Positions 1-10,468 of a DNA stretch of 64,000 nt are shown here, one piece after another. Origin of the DNA: Laburnicola sp. R22_1 (taxonomy: Eukaryota > Ascomycota > Dothideomycetes > Pleosporales > Didymosphaeriaceae); contig JACONQ010000019.1 of assembly GCA_014281115.1 (NCBI GenBank), positions 1,364,001 to 1,428,000 of the forward strand, in the 5' to 3' direction. Below the pieces are notes generated by a model, which was given only the letters and a program-made list of their open reading frames with translations, searched no databases and had not been told where the DNA came from. Within the stretch, counting starts at the first letter, position 1. Every line of letters starts with the position of its first letter. The translations under genes and the position numbers were made by a program.

Positions 1-1751
1 TAATAATTAGCAATAGTACATGCTGTGTACGATTGCATTTCTAATAGAGAGGGATTATCTACTAGGCTAATCTTATCCTTCTAGTACTTAGGTCTTATTC
101 CCTTACGTAGTGTTACCTCTAATATTCCTATCCCTTTAGTATACTTATTATACAGTCTAGTATATTCAGACATATTAGTGTTATCTTGCAAGGTAAAGGC
201 AGTAAAGGTGGGGGCTTTATACAAAGCAGTAGTAGGGGTAGTTATTATATAACTAGTTTATTTAATAGATTAGTTATATAGAGGATTACGCTTTATTAGG
301 GTTTATTATTATCTAACTGTGTGTTTGTATAGTTACTAGTAGTGTGCTTAGTATACTATCTTCTCTTAAATCTTATACAGTAGTAATATCTACTTACTAA
401 CTTAATAAAAGAGTTAATCTACTATCCTTATAAATAAGGATAGGTTTTATATGTCTCGTACAATTGCTTCCTTTGTTTTATATAGTAGCGATAGTTACTT
501 ACTAACTTTATAAAGGTTTAATCTGCTATCTCCTTATATACAAAGAATAGGGTATAATAAAATAAATTATATAGCTAATAACAACTTGTATAATTCGTCT
601 TTACTCTTACTAATTTGTAGTTAAGGGTTAGTTAACCACTAATTAGTGTTAAATAGGCTCTATAGCTAGCTATATAGATATTAATATCTAATACTCTATA
701 TTAGCAAGTGTGAAGGGTGTACAGAATAATTATATAAGGAAAGAAAATAATATAATAAAAATAACTTAGTATTAATTGCTTATCTCTAGAGAGGGTGCAA
801 ATAAAAAGAAGAAGATCCTACGGCGCATAGGCCGTAGCGTACAGGTATTATATAATCCCTACGTAATACTATTATGCGGTAATATTAAAATCTTAATACC
901 CTTAGGTGCCCTTGCCTATACAGTGTACAGATATAATATATATTAGATATACTATTGCTCTATTACTATATTAAAGTTGTCCTTAATAAAGCTTCTATTA
1001 CTATCTCTATCTCTTTATACCCTACTATCTACTTAAGTATTAACCTTATATTATCTAATACTAATATACTTGCTAATACTAAAAAGTATACACTAAAGAT
1101 TTGCAACACTACTATTAAGGTAACTATACTAGAGTTTTATTCTATCTATTAAATACTTATCTAGTGTAAAGGGCAGATATACTTAACTATCTATAAGGTA
1201 GTCCTAGTATACTAGTTAGGTTAGTAGTTTATCTAGTTTATAAAAAACTATAAGGTTAAATTCTTACTCTAGTAAATATAATTACTCCTTATTAGTAACT
1301 AAATTTAAAAGGAAAGGTAAAAGGTAGAAAATAAAGTATTTATTAATAAGCTTTAGTGTAATAAGAGTATTATATAAATCTGCAAAATTCTTCTAGCTAT
1401 TATTGCTATTATTACTATTAAGTTAAATTATCTAAGTAAGTATGCTACATAGTAATATAAGCGTAGATAACTAATAATAGTAGTAGTAGTAATAAGCTAG
1501 GTGTGTTATATATAGTATGAGTAAATCTTATATTAAGACTAGAAGCTTATAGGTATTAGGGGTACGAGTAAGTTTAAACTGTTATCGCGTTATTAGGTAG
1601 TATTTAAGATTAGTCTCTACTTAGAATTAGGTGCTATATATAGTATATAATAATCTTCTATCTTTATTTACTTTAACCTTAAACTAAAAAAATGTTAAAA
1701 AAGGTATTTAGCAAGTTAACTATTAAATTATATATATATATATATATATTA

Positions 1752-3155
1752 TTAAATTATCTATCTAGGAATAGAATAATAAAGGCTTTTATCTTAAATA
1801 ATGTACTAAAAAAGCAAAGCCCCTACTTAGTAATTAAAAAGAGCGTAAAAAAATAATTATAAAAAAGTATTACTAAGTATTAATAGTAAATACTTAGAGT
1901 AGTATAGATAAAATATTAATTTTAAAGCTATTGATATTATATATAAGTATTAATAAGTATAATAAAATTAAAAACTTATTATAATAGACTAAATTGGTTA
2001 CTATTTAAATAGTTGTTATGTGTATTATTAAATTATCTACCTAGGAGTAGGATAAGAAAGGCTTTTATTATAAATAAGTAAATGTAACTATTAATACCAT
2101 ACTAGTATATATTATCTTTTAATATTACTATTACCTTTTTACTAACTAGTAAAGTATAAAATAAAATTATATATAGTTTAGTTTTTTTATAACTAAGGGG
2201 TTTCTAATAAAAAATTATAATAATAGTAATTATTCCTCTTGCTATTATTAACATAAAAAAGCGTTTTAAGGTAGTAGTAGTAGAAAAGTTTTTCTACTCA
2301 ACTATACAAATTGTGCGCATTTGTGCGCATTTTTACACAAGCAATTTACTAGCACAAAAATACTTAGAGATATATAGACTTGCGTAGACTTGCGTAGATA
2401 TATATAAATAGTCAGTAGTTTTTAAAGCTTTATAGCTTTTTTACTAGTAAAAATATAATTTTAATTTTTAATACATTTATAGAGAAAATACTAGTCTTTA
2501 ATTATTTAATTTAAAAATACTATTTTTATTATACAATTAGTCAGTAATTAATAAATAACTCTTTATTTTACTAATTAGTATATATATTACGTAATATTAT
2601 TATATAAAACTAGAGTACTAATAAATTATTATATAAATTTTTAAAAAAGTAATAATAATAATAATAATAATAAAGTAGTTAAAAAGGTATTAAAGTTTAA
2701 ACTTTTTAAAATAGTATTCTTTGCCAAGCTACTAATTTTCGCCTAATCTACTTCTTTTAAATAATTATAAAACTATATTATTTCTATTTTTAAACCTATA
2801 AAATCTAGAATTTAGAGTTAGGTAGTAGTTCTATATAACACGCTAGTAATTAATGCTATTATATTAACTAGTAATTACTATCTAGTAATAGACTTTAACT
2901 TTATACTTTAAAAAAATTAGAAATTTTTTAAAAGCTTACTAAGCAGCTTACTAAGTAGATTACTAAGCCTTTTTAAAAGTTAGCTAATTAAAAAGCTTTA
3001 TTTACTAATTAATTAGTATTTTATAAGTAGTATCGCTTTTTTTATAATTACCTTTTTTACGCTCTTTTTAATTACTAAGTAGGGGGCTCTGCTTTTTTTG
3101 TCATATTATTTAAGATAAAAGCCTTTATTGTACTACTCCTAGGTAGTTAATTTAA
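1752..3155. mobile_element. RIP-degraded TIR element (MITE-like or non-autonomous DNA transposon)
   Basis: About 130 bases starting at 1752 (TTAAATTATCTATCTAGG...) match, in reverse complement and at roughly 90% by eye, the sequence ending at 3155. The match includes a shared block reading AAGCAAAGCCCC then TTAGTAATTAAAAAGAGCG. A third copy of about 50 bases of the same terminus sits at 2028 in the same orientation as the left end, so either a nested element of about 1.1 kb (2028-3155) or an internal duplication is present. No transposase frame survives and no clear target duplication is visible in the AT-rich flanks. The superfamily cannot be assigned. Confidence 0.65.
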
Positions 3156-4139
3156 CGCTACACATATAAGTAGTATAGGTACTTAAAGTATTCTAGCTAC
3201 CCTAGCTACCCTAGGTACACTAGTAGTATAGATGCGTATTCTTATACAATCTTAAGTATACTATTACTAATCTAAGGTGTAGCCCCCTTACTTATATTAT
3301 TCTTAGCTATTTCCCCCTTTAGGACTAGCGCAATTTTAAGCAAGGCTATATATATAGCCTACTTGCGTATCTACCTTATATAGGTATTGCTACTATTTTA
3401 TATTTAGATTCTAATTACTACTATTATCTTATATACAGCGTAATAATTCCTATAGTGCTCTTATACTATAGTAGCAATTATTAAGCTATAGCTTAACTAT
3501 TTATAGCCTATCTTTAGGACGTTATTAATAATGCCTATTAATAGACGTAGTAGATAGGCCCCTATATTCTTAAATATTATATATTAGAAGTATAAATGCC
3601 TTCTCTAGAGCGTTATTAACGTAACTAATAGCAATAATAACGCTTACCTATAGGTTACCTATTAATAATAAGTGCGGTAGAAGATAAAGAATAGCTACTA
3701 CCTTATTTAGTAGTATATAGGTTACGTTTTGTAAGATATTAGCCCCCTAGCACTACTATAATAGTTTCTAAGAGAATAACTTACTTATAAGTAACGTAGC
3801 TCCCTATAGTTAATAATTTATAGGCTTAGCAAGTCTTATATATAGTAACTATTATAGTAGTTATAAAAGTAGCTTACTAATAAGTAAATCTAGTTATTAT
3901 AATAACTATAAGTCTAGTTTACTTAAATAAGCTACTTATAACTATTTATTAAACTTATTATAAGTTACTATAAACTATTATAATCTTATTTACCTTACTA
4001 ATAAGAAATAAGACAATATTAATATTATTACCTAGATCTAATAATAGTAATATCTCTAACTATAACGTCTTCTCTATTATTTATAATATATAAGACCTCT
4101 ATAATAATAGTAAATAGTTATAATACATAGAACCTTTAT

Positions 4140-5200
4140 AACGTGTTTATAAGCGAGCTGCGAATATAAGCGAGCTACGAACTCTACTAAGTCTCTAAGC
4201 CTTTTGCAGCATATAAATTTACAATATATTAATATTCTATTAATATAATAGCTATTCTAAATTAAGTAGTATTTATAGAAGCCTTCTTATACGTGTGCGA
4301 GTTGTGCCTAGACTCCCTACAGCGTCTACAGCGCGCAGAAGCCTGCTGGCTCGCAACTAACTACGCCTTGCCTTGCCATATTTCTCTCTCTAGTTACTGC
4401 TTAACAGCCTTTTAAGTAATAATATCCTCTCTCTCTGCCTTTAATAGAGTGCCTTACTTTTAGATCCGCTTTTTTTTTACGCTCTTTACGCGTTATAGCT
4501 GCCTTATTTACCCTTTATAGAGTAGCTATCTCCTTACGCATAAGCACTATTAAATGCGCTATTCTCTTAGCGCCTCTTATAAACCAATTAAGTGACTAGA
4601 TAACTAAGGTAGGAGAGAATCTCTAATGCCTTTAAATTCGCTTATAAACTAGAGTTAACTAAGCGCCTAGCTCGCGTGCGTTGCTTAGTGTTGCAGACTC
4701 TTATAAGGCCTCTAGTAGGGCTGCTAGCGTTAGCGCTAGTAACAGTGTACGAAGCTTAATATTAAGCTTTAAGAGCACTGCCTCTAAATTGTGTAGGACT
4801 AGCCCAGAGCCTTAAAAGCTTGCGCAAATATTCTCCTTTGTAATTAACTAGTTGTAGGCGGCGCGAAAGGCTAGTAGAAACTTAAGCTTAGTAATATAGT
4901 TAATATAGTTGCATATTAGACCCTTAACCTAGCACCCATACGCCCGCTTTAACAGCAAGAAGCAGCCCACATTAAGTGGCTATAGAAGGTATAACAAATG
5001 TAGTAGTATATATAGGGTATAGATCTTATTCTCCCTACAAATCTTCTAGAATTCGAGTGAGTTGTGGCTCTTATAGCTATTAAGTATTAGAAGCTAACGC
5101 GCGCCTACTCTACACTCTACTATATACTTAATAAAGTGCTGTAGCTAGGCAACACTAAGCTTATTTATAGTCTATCTATTGTTGCTAAGACTAATGATTA
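4140..5200 (+). pseudogene. degraded 5' part of the hAT transposase
   Basis: This stretch directly precedes the open hAT frame. Fragments such as LGNTKLIYSLSIVAKTND followed by a stop (about 5150-5198) resemble the catalytic-core lead-in of hAT transposases, but the frame is cut by TAG and TAA stops throughout. The N-terminal BED zinc finger expected of the family cannot be recognised. Composition changes from TpA-rich here to near 50% GC after about 5215. I infer the same element, with its 5' half mutated beyond use. Confidence 0.5.
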
Positions 5201-6670
5201 GTGGGCTACTTTGTTCTTAATAATGCCGCTAATAACGATACTACTGTTGACTGCCTAGCCCAAGAGTTTAATTTCAACGCGGTCGAACGCCGTCTGCGCT
5301 GCTCACCCCACTCGCTCAACTTGACGGGTCAGACGGTGATATTTGGGGTTGACAAGGACGTTTTTGATAACGACGACAATCAGACAGCAGAGGAGGAGAA
5401 GCTCATGCGTGAGTGGCGTCAGAAGGGCCCATTGGGGGTGCTCGTCGACGTCCTCCACTCAATACGTACTCCCCAGCAGTACGACTTGTTCAACCAGCTT
5501 CAGCGCACTATTCTTGAGTCTGAACGCGCAGAGGGTAACAGGAAACCCGTCAAGCTTCTAGAGCCCGTCAAGCCCGTTGTTACAAGGTGGAACTCCTTTT
5601 GCGACACCTTTAAGAGGGCTATAATACTCCACTCCACTATCAACGCGTATATAGAGTGGCATATCACAAAAACGCGCTCCAACTACGCAACGCGTCGAGG
5701 GCGTCAGACAGAGACGCCAGCCGACGTACCTGAATGGATGAGGTCCTCCGGGCTCACCTCTGGAGACTGGCAAGTAATTACCCAGTACGTACATGTCCTC
5801 CAGCCGTTGAAGGAGGCCACCAAGAGACTTGAAGGGCGCGGCTTCTCTGGACGTTTTGGGGCCATCTATGAGGTATACCCGACCTTTGAGTATCTCCTCA
5901 ATCACTTTGAAGCTCTGGCGACCCAGTGGGCCGACGTTGATTTTGATAAGGACGACGCTCCCGAGGACCATATAATAATCAACGTCCGGCTGGCGCACAA
6001 GAAACTTGCAAAGTACTACGCTAAGCTTAAAGACTCACCTGCCTATTTTACAGCGACGTCTCTCCACCCTTATTACAAGCACTATTTTGTCAACGCCTGG
6101 GGTGAGGAGAACCCAACGTGGCTCGCCAAGGGCAAGGCTCAGTTCAAGGAGCTCTGGGATACGTACAAGGCCAAGAATACGGGTGCTGTCAACTCTCCCC
6201 CGCGCAAGAGAGCAAAGGTATCAAATATCAACGCGTTTACAGAAGGTCTCACAAAGCCCGTACGCCTCAGCGCCAGCCCAGCTGTTAACTGTTCAGATGA
6301 GTACGAGCGGTGGTATACTGACGAACCTTACCTCCCGATTGATCACCCGCTTGCCCAGGACCCGATTACTTACTGGCTGGGCATGCGAGACGGCTACCCA
6401 GACCTGTCAAAGCTCGCGATAGACATGCTATCGATCCCAGCGTCCTCTTGTTACTGTGAGAGAGTCTTCTCAGAGACAGGCGACATGATGGAACCCAAAA
6501 GGCGTAAACAAGGTCCCCAGCTAGTCTCCGCAACTCAGTGCGTACGATCTTGGATAAAAGCTGGGTTTACGGACGTCAACCGTACTCTAGCTAACAGTAC
6601 AGATCTCTCTAAGCAGGTGCTAGAGGAGAGGTATCATTTGGGGTCTTGGGCCCCGGAGGCTTATATATAA
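5201..6670 (+). mobile_element. hAT-family transposase, C-terminal half (truncated)
   Basis: An open frame of 489 codons with near-50% GC inside an AT-rich block. It begins with a GTG codon in the middle of the transposase core (GYFVLNNAANNDTTVD, the second-Asp region of hAT enzymes) and has no credible start, so it is a fragment. It runs through the insertion domain to the hAT C-terminal dimerisation region near residues 395-475, with the typical pattern PLAQDPITYW, LAIDMLSIPASSCYCERVFS and RRKQGPQL. hAT transposases cut and paste DNA as dimers with a DDE-type RNase H fold. The N-terminal DNA-binding BED finger is missing and the upstream DNA is RIP-degraded, so this copy should be inactive. 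The 3' flank to about 6850 is also unmutated and carries a C-run at about 6786-6796. Confidence 0.85.
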
Positions 6671-7030
6671 GGTCAACACCATAGATGCCCCACTTTTTTT
6701 TATACAATATCATCAATCAGGCCAATCACCAGGTCAGTTTGGCCCCCCAACGTACACCAGTTCGATCAGGTCAACTCCAGGGACCCCCCCCCCCCTTACA
6801 GGTCAACCCAGGTAAGACCCGCGAGACTGACTTACCTGACTGTTAGCAACTCTGATACACTATATGGGTCTTAGAGACAAGATAGTAACTATAAAAGATG
6901 TACTAGTTGCCCGCAAGAGATTCGGCGTTAAGTGCAATAATATTAATAGCAATAGCTTTAAATACACGCGTAGGTTAGTGCTCTCTATTAGATCTCTATA
7001 AGATAATCTATAAAGCCTTATTAACTCTGC
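6671..7030. other. 3' flank of the hAT element and return to AT-rich DNA
   Basis: To about 6850 the sequence keeps normal GC and contains repeated AGGTCA motifs and a run of C; this is probably the subterminal part of the hAT element. After 6850 the TpA-rich composition resumes. No ORF was found. Confidence 0.4.
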
Positions 7031-8950
7031 ATTGTTTGTAGTCTTGTGTACTAGGGGGAGGAGATGTGAGCGGAGCTATGCCAGCAACATTGTGACTTAG
7101 TTTCTCCATTAATTCAGCTCTAGTATGGCCTATCAAGACGTGTGCGTGAAGACCGGATAACGTGCGGTTAGGTAGTGGTGCAATGGAGGGTTTCTTATAG
7201 CTCCTTTTGTTGGCAAGCGCTAGGAAAGGTCTGTTAGTGTGGTCCTCTAGTGGTGCTAGGGGAGACTATCAGTCCACTAGAACATAGTGACCGCCTATAG
7301 GTTTAACTATTACCTAGATAGGATTCTTAGTGCCATCTTTTGTATACAGGCATTCACGCCCTGAGTTAAAGTAGATATCTTTTCCTCTAAGCCTTAAGAG
7401 CAACACTAGTAAGGTAATAAAGCCTAAATATAAGGCAATATTCCTTAATATAGTCCTTATAGGTCTACCTAGTGTCTAGATTTCGATATCGCATTTACCC
7501 CATGCGGCGATTTCTACTAAGTCTTCTTTACAACTAATTCTTTCGCCTAGTATTGTAGAATAAATCCATATAAACTTATTAGGCTTATTACAAACGTGTA
7601 TGTCTAAACTATAATTAAGAATCTAAGAGTAACAGAGTACTAAGGTTAGACGTTACTTATTACTTATTGCGAGATATTTTATTATGTGTGCCTATTTGTA
7701 TTCTTTATTAGAGGCTTAGTTGCTAGCGTTAATATAACCCATAGGTGTAACGCAATCTTGCTTTGCCTTCTCTCTTATTTGTATTTTATTAAGTAGCTTA
7801 GCCTGTCTAGTAACCTTACTATATCTTTAAATGGCTTTAACACAAGCTGGGTTAATTTTAAACCTAATTTCTTACAGCCAGGTGCAGATATATAGACAAG
7901 CTCCCCATTATAAGTTACCTAGGTGGGCGTCGCCTTTGCTACAAGGACAAGGCTTTCTTTACAAACCACTAGCAATCTTAGTGTTAGTGCGCTTCCTATT
8001 ATTCTAAAGTCCTCCTATATTGTTTAAAGGCGTTAAGCTACGGCTCTAATTTCTCGCATCTGTATAGTAAGGAGACTATACTCTATTAAGCGCAGTATAG
8101 GTAGTGCCTTATATATTGCCCTTGTTTAAGCTATGTAGGTACGGCGTTGTTTAGTAGTGTTAAATAAGCGCCGCGACAAATACCTTATTGGGTATACTTA
8201 GTAGTAGTGTAGGGACTATAATAAGTTGCTCTAGTATAACAATAACGCCTACGCGATTAATGACAGCTAGTATAGTGTAGACTATTAAAGCTAGTAGGTT
8301 AAGTTCTGCGTTAATATATGCTAAATAGGCCTTATAAACTTTCTTATTTATTGTCGCTGCAAACTCTAAATCAATAGCGTGAAAGACCTTAAGAAGATCG
8401 AGCTGGGAAGCGAAACCCTGGATAGCTAGAATCTTCAGTTCAATGGCCTTGTTGAGATAAATTTAAAAGTCGTTCATTCAGTCCTTAATTAACTGGCGAC
8501 TAGGCGTGTACTTCTTCGCCTTATTGTATTAATAGTCTGCTTCTTCTTGTTTTATAACCATTAGTTTTAAGTAGTTCTTATAAAGGAACCTAATTTGTTC
8601 TGCGATAGTGTAGTTAGCAGGCATAGAAATTAGTATATTGTCCCTTACTATACTTGTAATGTGGCTTTTAAGCTTACTTAGCGATTTCTCGCGTTCTTAT
8701 TTACGCTTGTATTTCTCTTTCTACACTGCAATATTAAGGTTTTTATTAGGGTTAGATTTAACGTCTTCTAGCACTACAAGGTTTGTAGTCTCTAGGTTAA
8801 CGTATTTCAGAACGCGTAGTGTGCGCGCGGTACGTTTAAAAACTGTGTACCATGGTTCAAAGTTGTCTATCCCTTTTAGTATGACTTTTTCGTCCTTTGG
8901 CGTTGCCATTATAATGCGTTTGCGATGACTTTTCGCGTGTTTGGCCACTA
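7030..8950 (-). mobile_element. truncated Copia-type retrotransposon relic (gag, protease region, pre-integrase)
   Basis: Read on the minus strand from 8948, the frame opens with MATPKDEKVILKGIDNFEPW, the N terminus of Copia Gag. Fragments continuing the Gag UBN2 region follow (NILISMPANYTIAEQIRFLY at about 8580-8640; KILAIQGFASQLDLLKVFHA further on), broken by stops. At 7260-7450 a protease-downstream stretch (GKDIYFNSGRECLYTKDG) is followed at 7050-7280 by a GAG-pre-integrase-like segment (LHAHVLIGHTRAELMEKLSH). Integrase core, reverse transcriptase and RNase H are absent; the relic stops where the hAT flank begins, which suggests truncation by that element. Mutation is uneven: the pre-integrase stretch is fairly GC-rich while Gag is AT-rich. 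Confidence 0.75.
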
Positions 8951-9341
8951 GTGTGGGCTTTTTGTCGTAATTCAGAGTTTTACAGTGTTTTATAGTGATT
9001 TATAGTGACTGTAATTGTGGTTTTGCAAATAACTTTTCGCGTTATTGTTGTGAAAACTCTACTCTAGTCCGTGCGAGCGATAATGTGGCAGCAGGACTGA
9101 CTAGTAAGGAGTTTTAGAGGGTGCGCAATAAGCGTCGTGCCAGGCTCATAACTATAAGATAGTGAAGATCACAGTAATTCATAGTAATATAGGTTGACCA
9201 TAAGAAAAGAGGTGTGTCATTACTATGGAGGACCGAGGGCCTGAAGGTGTATGGGTGAGGCTAGGCATAAGGTTATTCCAGCCAAGGTCATGTAACCAAG
9301 GACCGACCATACAGCCATGCGGCAGTCTTACAAAATAGTAT
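8951..9341 (-). other. probable leader or LTR remnant of the Copia relic
   Basis: This stretch lies upstream of the minus-strand Gag start and, between about 9180 and 9330, is less AT-rich than its surroundings. On the minus strand TTATGAGCCTGGCAC at about 9140-9155 could be a primer-binding region, but no second LTR copy exists in the window to prove it. No coding frame was recognised. Confidence 0.3.
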
Positions 9342-10468
9342 AGACCTTTTAGTATATAGTATAACACTATAAGAGAAAGCTATAAGTATGCTAAAAACGC
9401 ATTAAAAAAGGTAAAGCAGCTTAAAAATAGATTAGACTAAAAACTATTTATTATAACTGTTTGTTAGCACGTATAAATTAGCTCCTTATACTAGAGGTAG
9501 TTAATAATATAACACATAGTTACCTACGCGCATATAATATAAAATTTACAACTAGATATAGATTAAGTGTTTATTTATCTACTATATAATATATTTAATT
9601 ATTACGTAAGCTAGAGACCTCGAGATTATAATCTAGCGTAGCCATCCCTCGTCCTAACAACGCTATCACTACTAGGCGGGCAGTCACACGTCTATATATA
9701 TAGTTGCAGCTATTTTATATAAATTCTACTTTAATAATTATACTATAGCTTTTCTAGGTTATATAGTCTTATTTTATTCTTCTAGAGCCTTTTATAACTT
9801 TTACCTATCCTCTTTTATTGCCTTTAAAAATATATCTAGTAACTCTTATTAATATAGCTAAGTATAAGGCAACTAAACTAGTAAAGAGTAAGCTATAAGT
9901 TAAATTCTATATATATAGTCCCTATATACTTATTAAGGTAATAGGACTCTAATAAACTAGCTAAGGTAATTTATTTACTAGACTACTTATATTCTACTAC
10001 TATATAGTTAGTAATATTAGGTGTTTAACCTTTATAATACTAATTCTAGCTAGCTCTATTATTATTATTATCTTTTTTATTATATATATATAGACGTGTA
10101 ACTGCCTATCTAGTAGTAATAGTATTATTGGGACAAGGAATAGCTATACTAAATTATAATCTTAAGGTCTTACGTAATAATATACTCTGTATATAAGGAT
10201 GGATAAACACTTTATATATCTAGTTGCAAATTTTTATACTTTATACATACTAGTAGGCTATATTATATTCTTATTTTTAACTTTAACTTTAGTATTTATA
10301 GACTATAGTATACTATAATTAACTACCTTATTAGTATAAGGGGCTAATTTACATATGCTAACAAATAGTTTCTAGCCTAACCTATTTTACTACTTTACCT
10401 TTTTTTAATGCGTTTTTAGCACACCTATAGCTTTCTCTTATAGCGTTATACTATATACTAAAAGGTCT
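9342..10468. mobile_element. RIP-degraded TIR element with about 78-bp inverted repeats
   Basis: The left end at 9342-9419 (AGACCTTTTAGTATATAG..., then AGAGAAAGCTATA and GCTAAAAACGCATTAAAAAA) matches the reverse complement of 10390-10468 with only a few transitions. The element is 1127 bp. The interior is TpA-rich and contains no usable frame. The immediate flanks (left ATAGT, right GCGAT) show no clear target duplication. A partial copy of the inner TIR lies at about 11249-11285, and a related, apparently unmutated copy at about 38386-38490. The superfamily is unknown. Confidence 0.7.

Larger units (their letters stand above)
1..5200. other. AT-rich block of RIP-degraded transposon relics
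   Basis: The stretch is very AT-rich, dominated by TpA and poor in CpA and CpG, with stops in all frames; the longest ORF (65 codons at 955-1152) is low-complexity and not credible. This is the composition expected of repeat-induced point mutation, which converts CpA to TpA in repeated DNA of ascomycetes. From 4140 to 5200 patches of higher GC lead into the hAT transposase. A TAA-repeat microsatellite lies at about 2649-2672 and a TA run at about 1730-1750. Apart from the TIR element at 1752-3155 no element can be named. Confidence 0.8.

Noticed and set aside
955..1152. 65-codon ORF in the AT-rich block
   Set aside because: It consists of Ile/Leu/Tyr/Asn/Thr low-complexity sequence produced by TpA-rich DNA and has no family features.
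7048..7070. GGGGGAGGAGATGTG on the plus strand as a retrotransposon polypurine tract followed by an LTR
   Set aside because: The minus strand reads the Copia pre-integrase segment through this stretch, and no second copy of the supposed LTR exists in the window.
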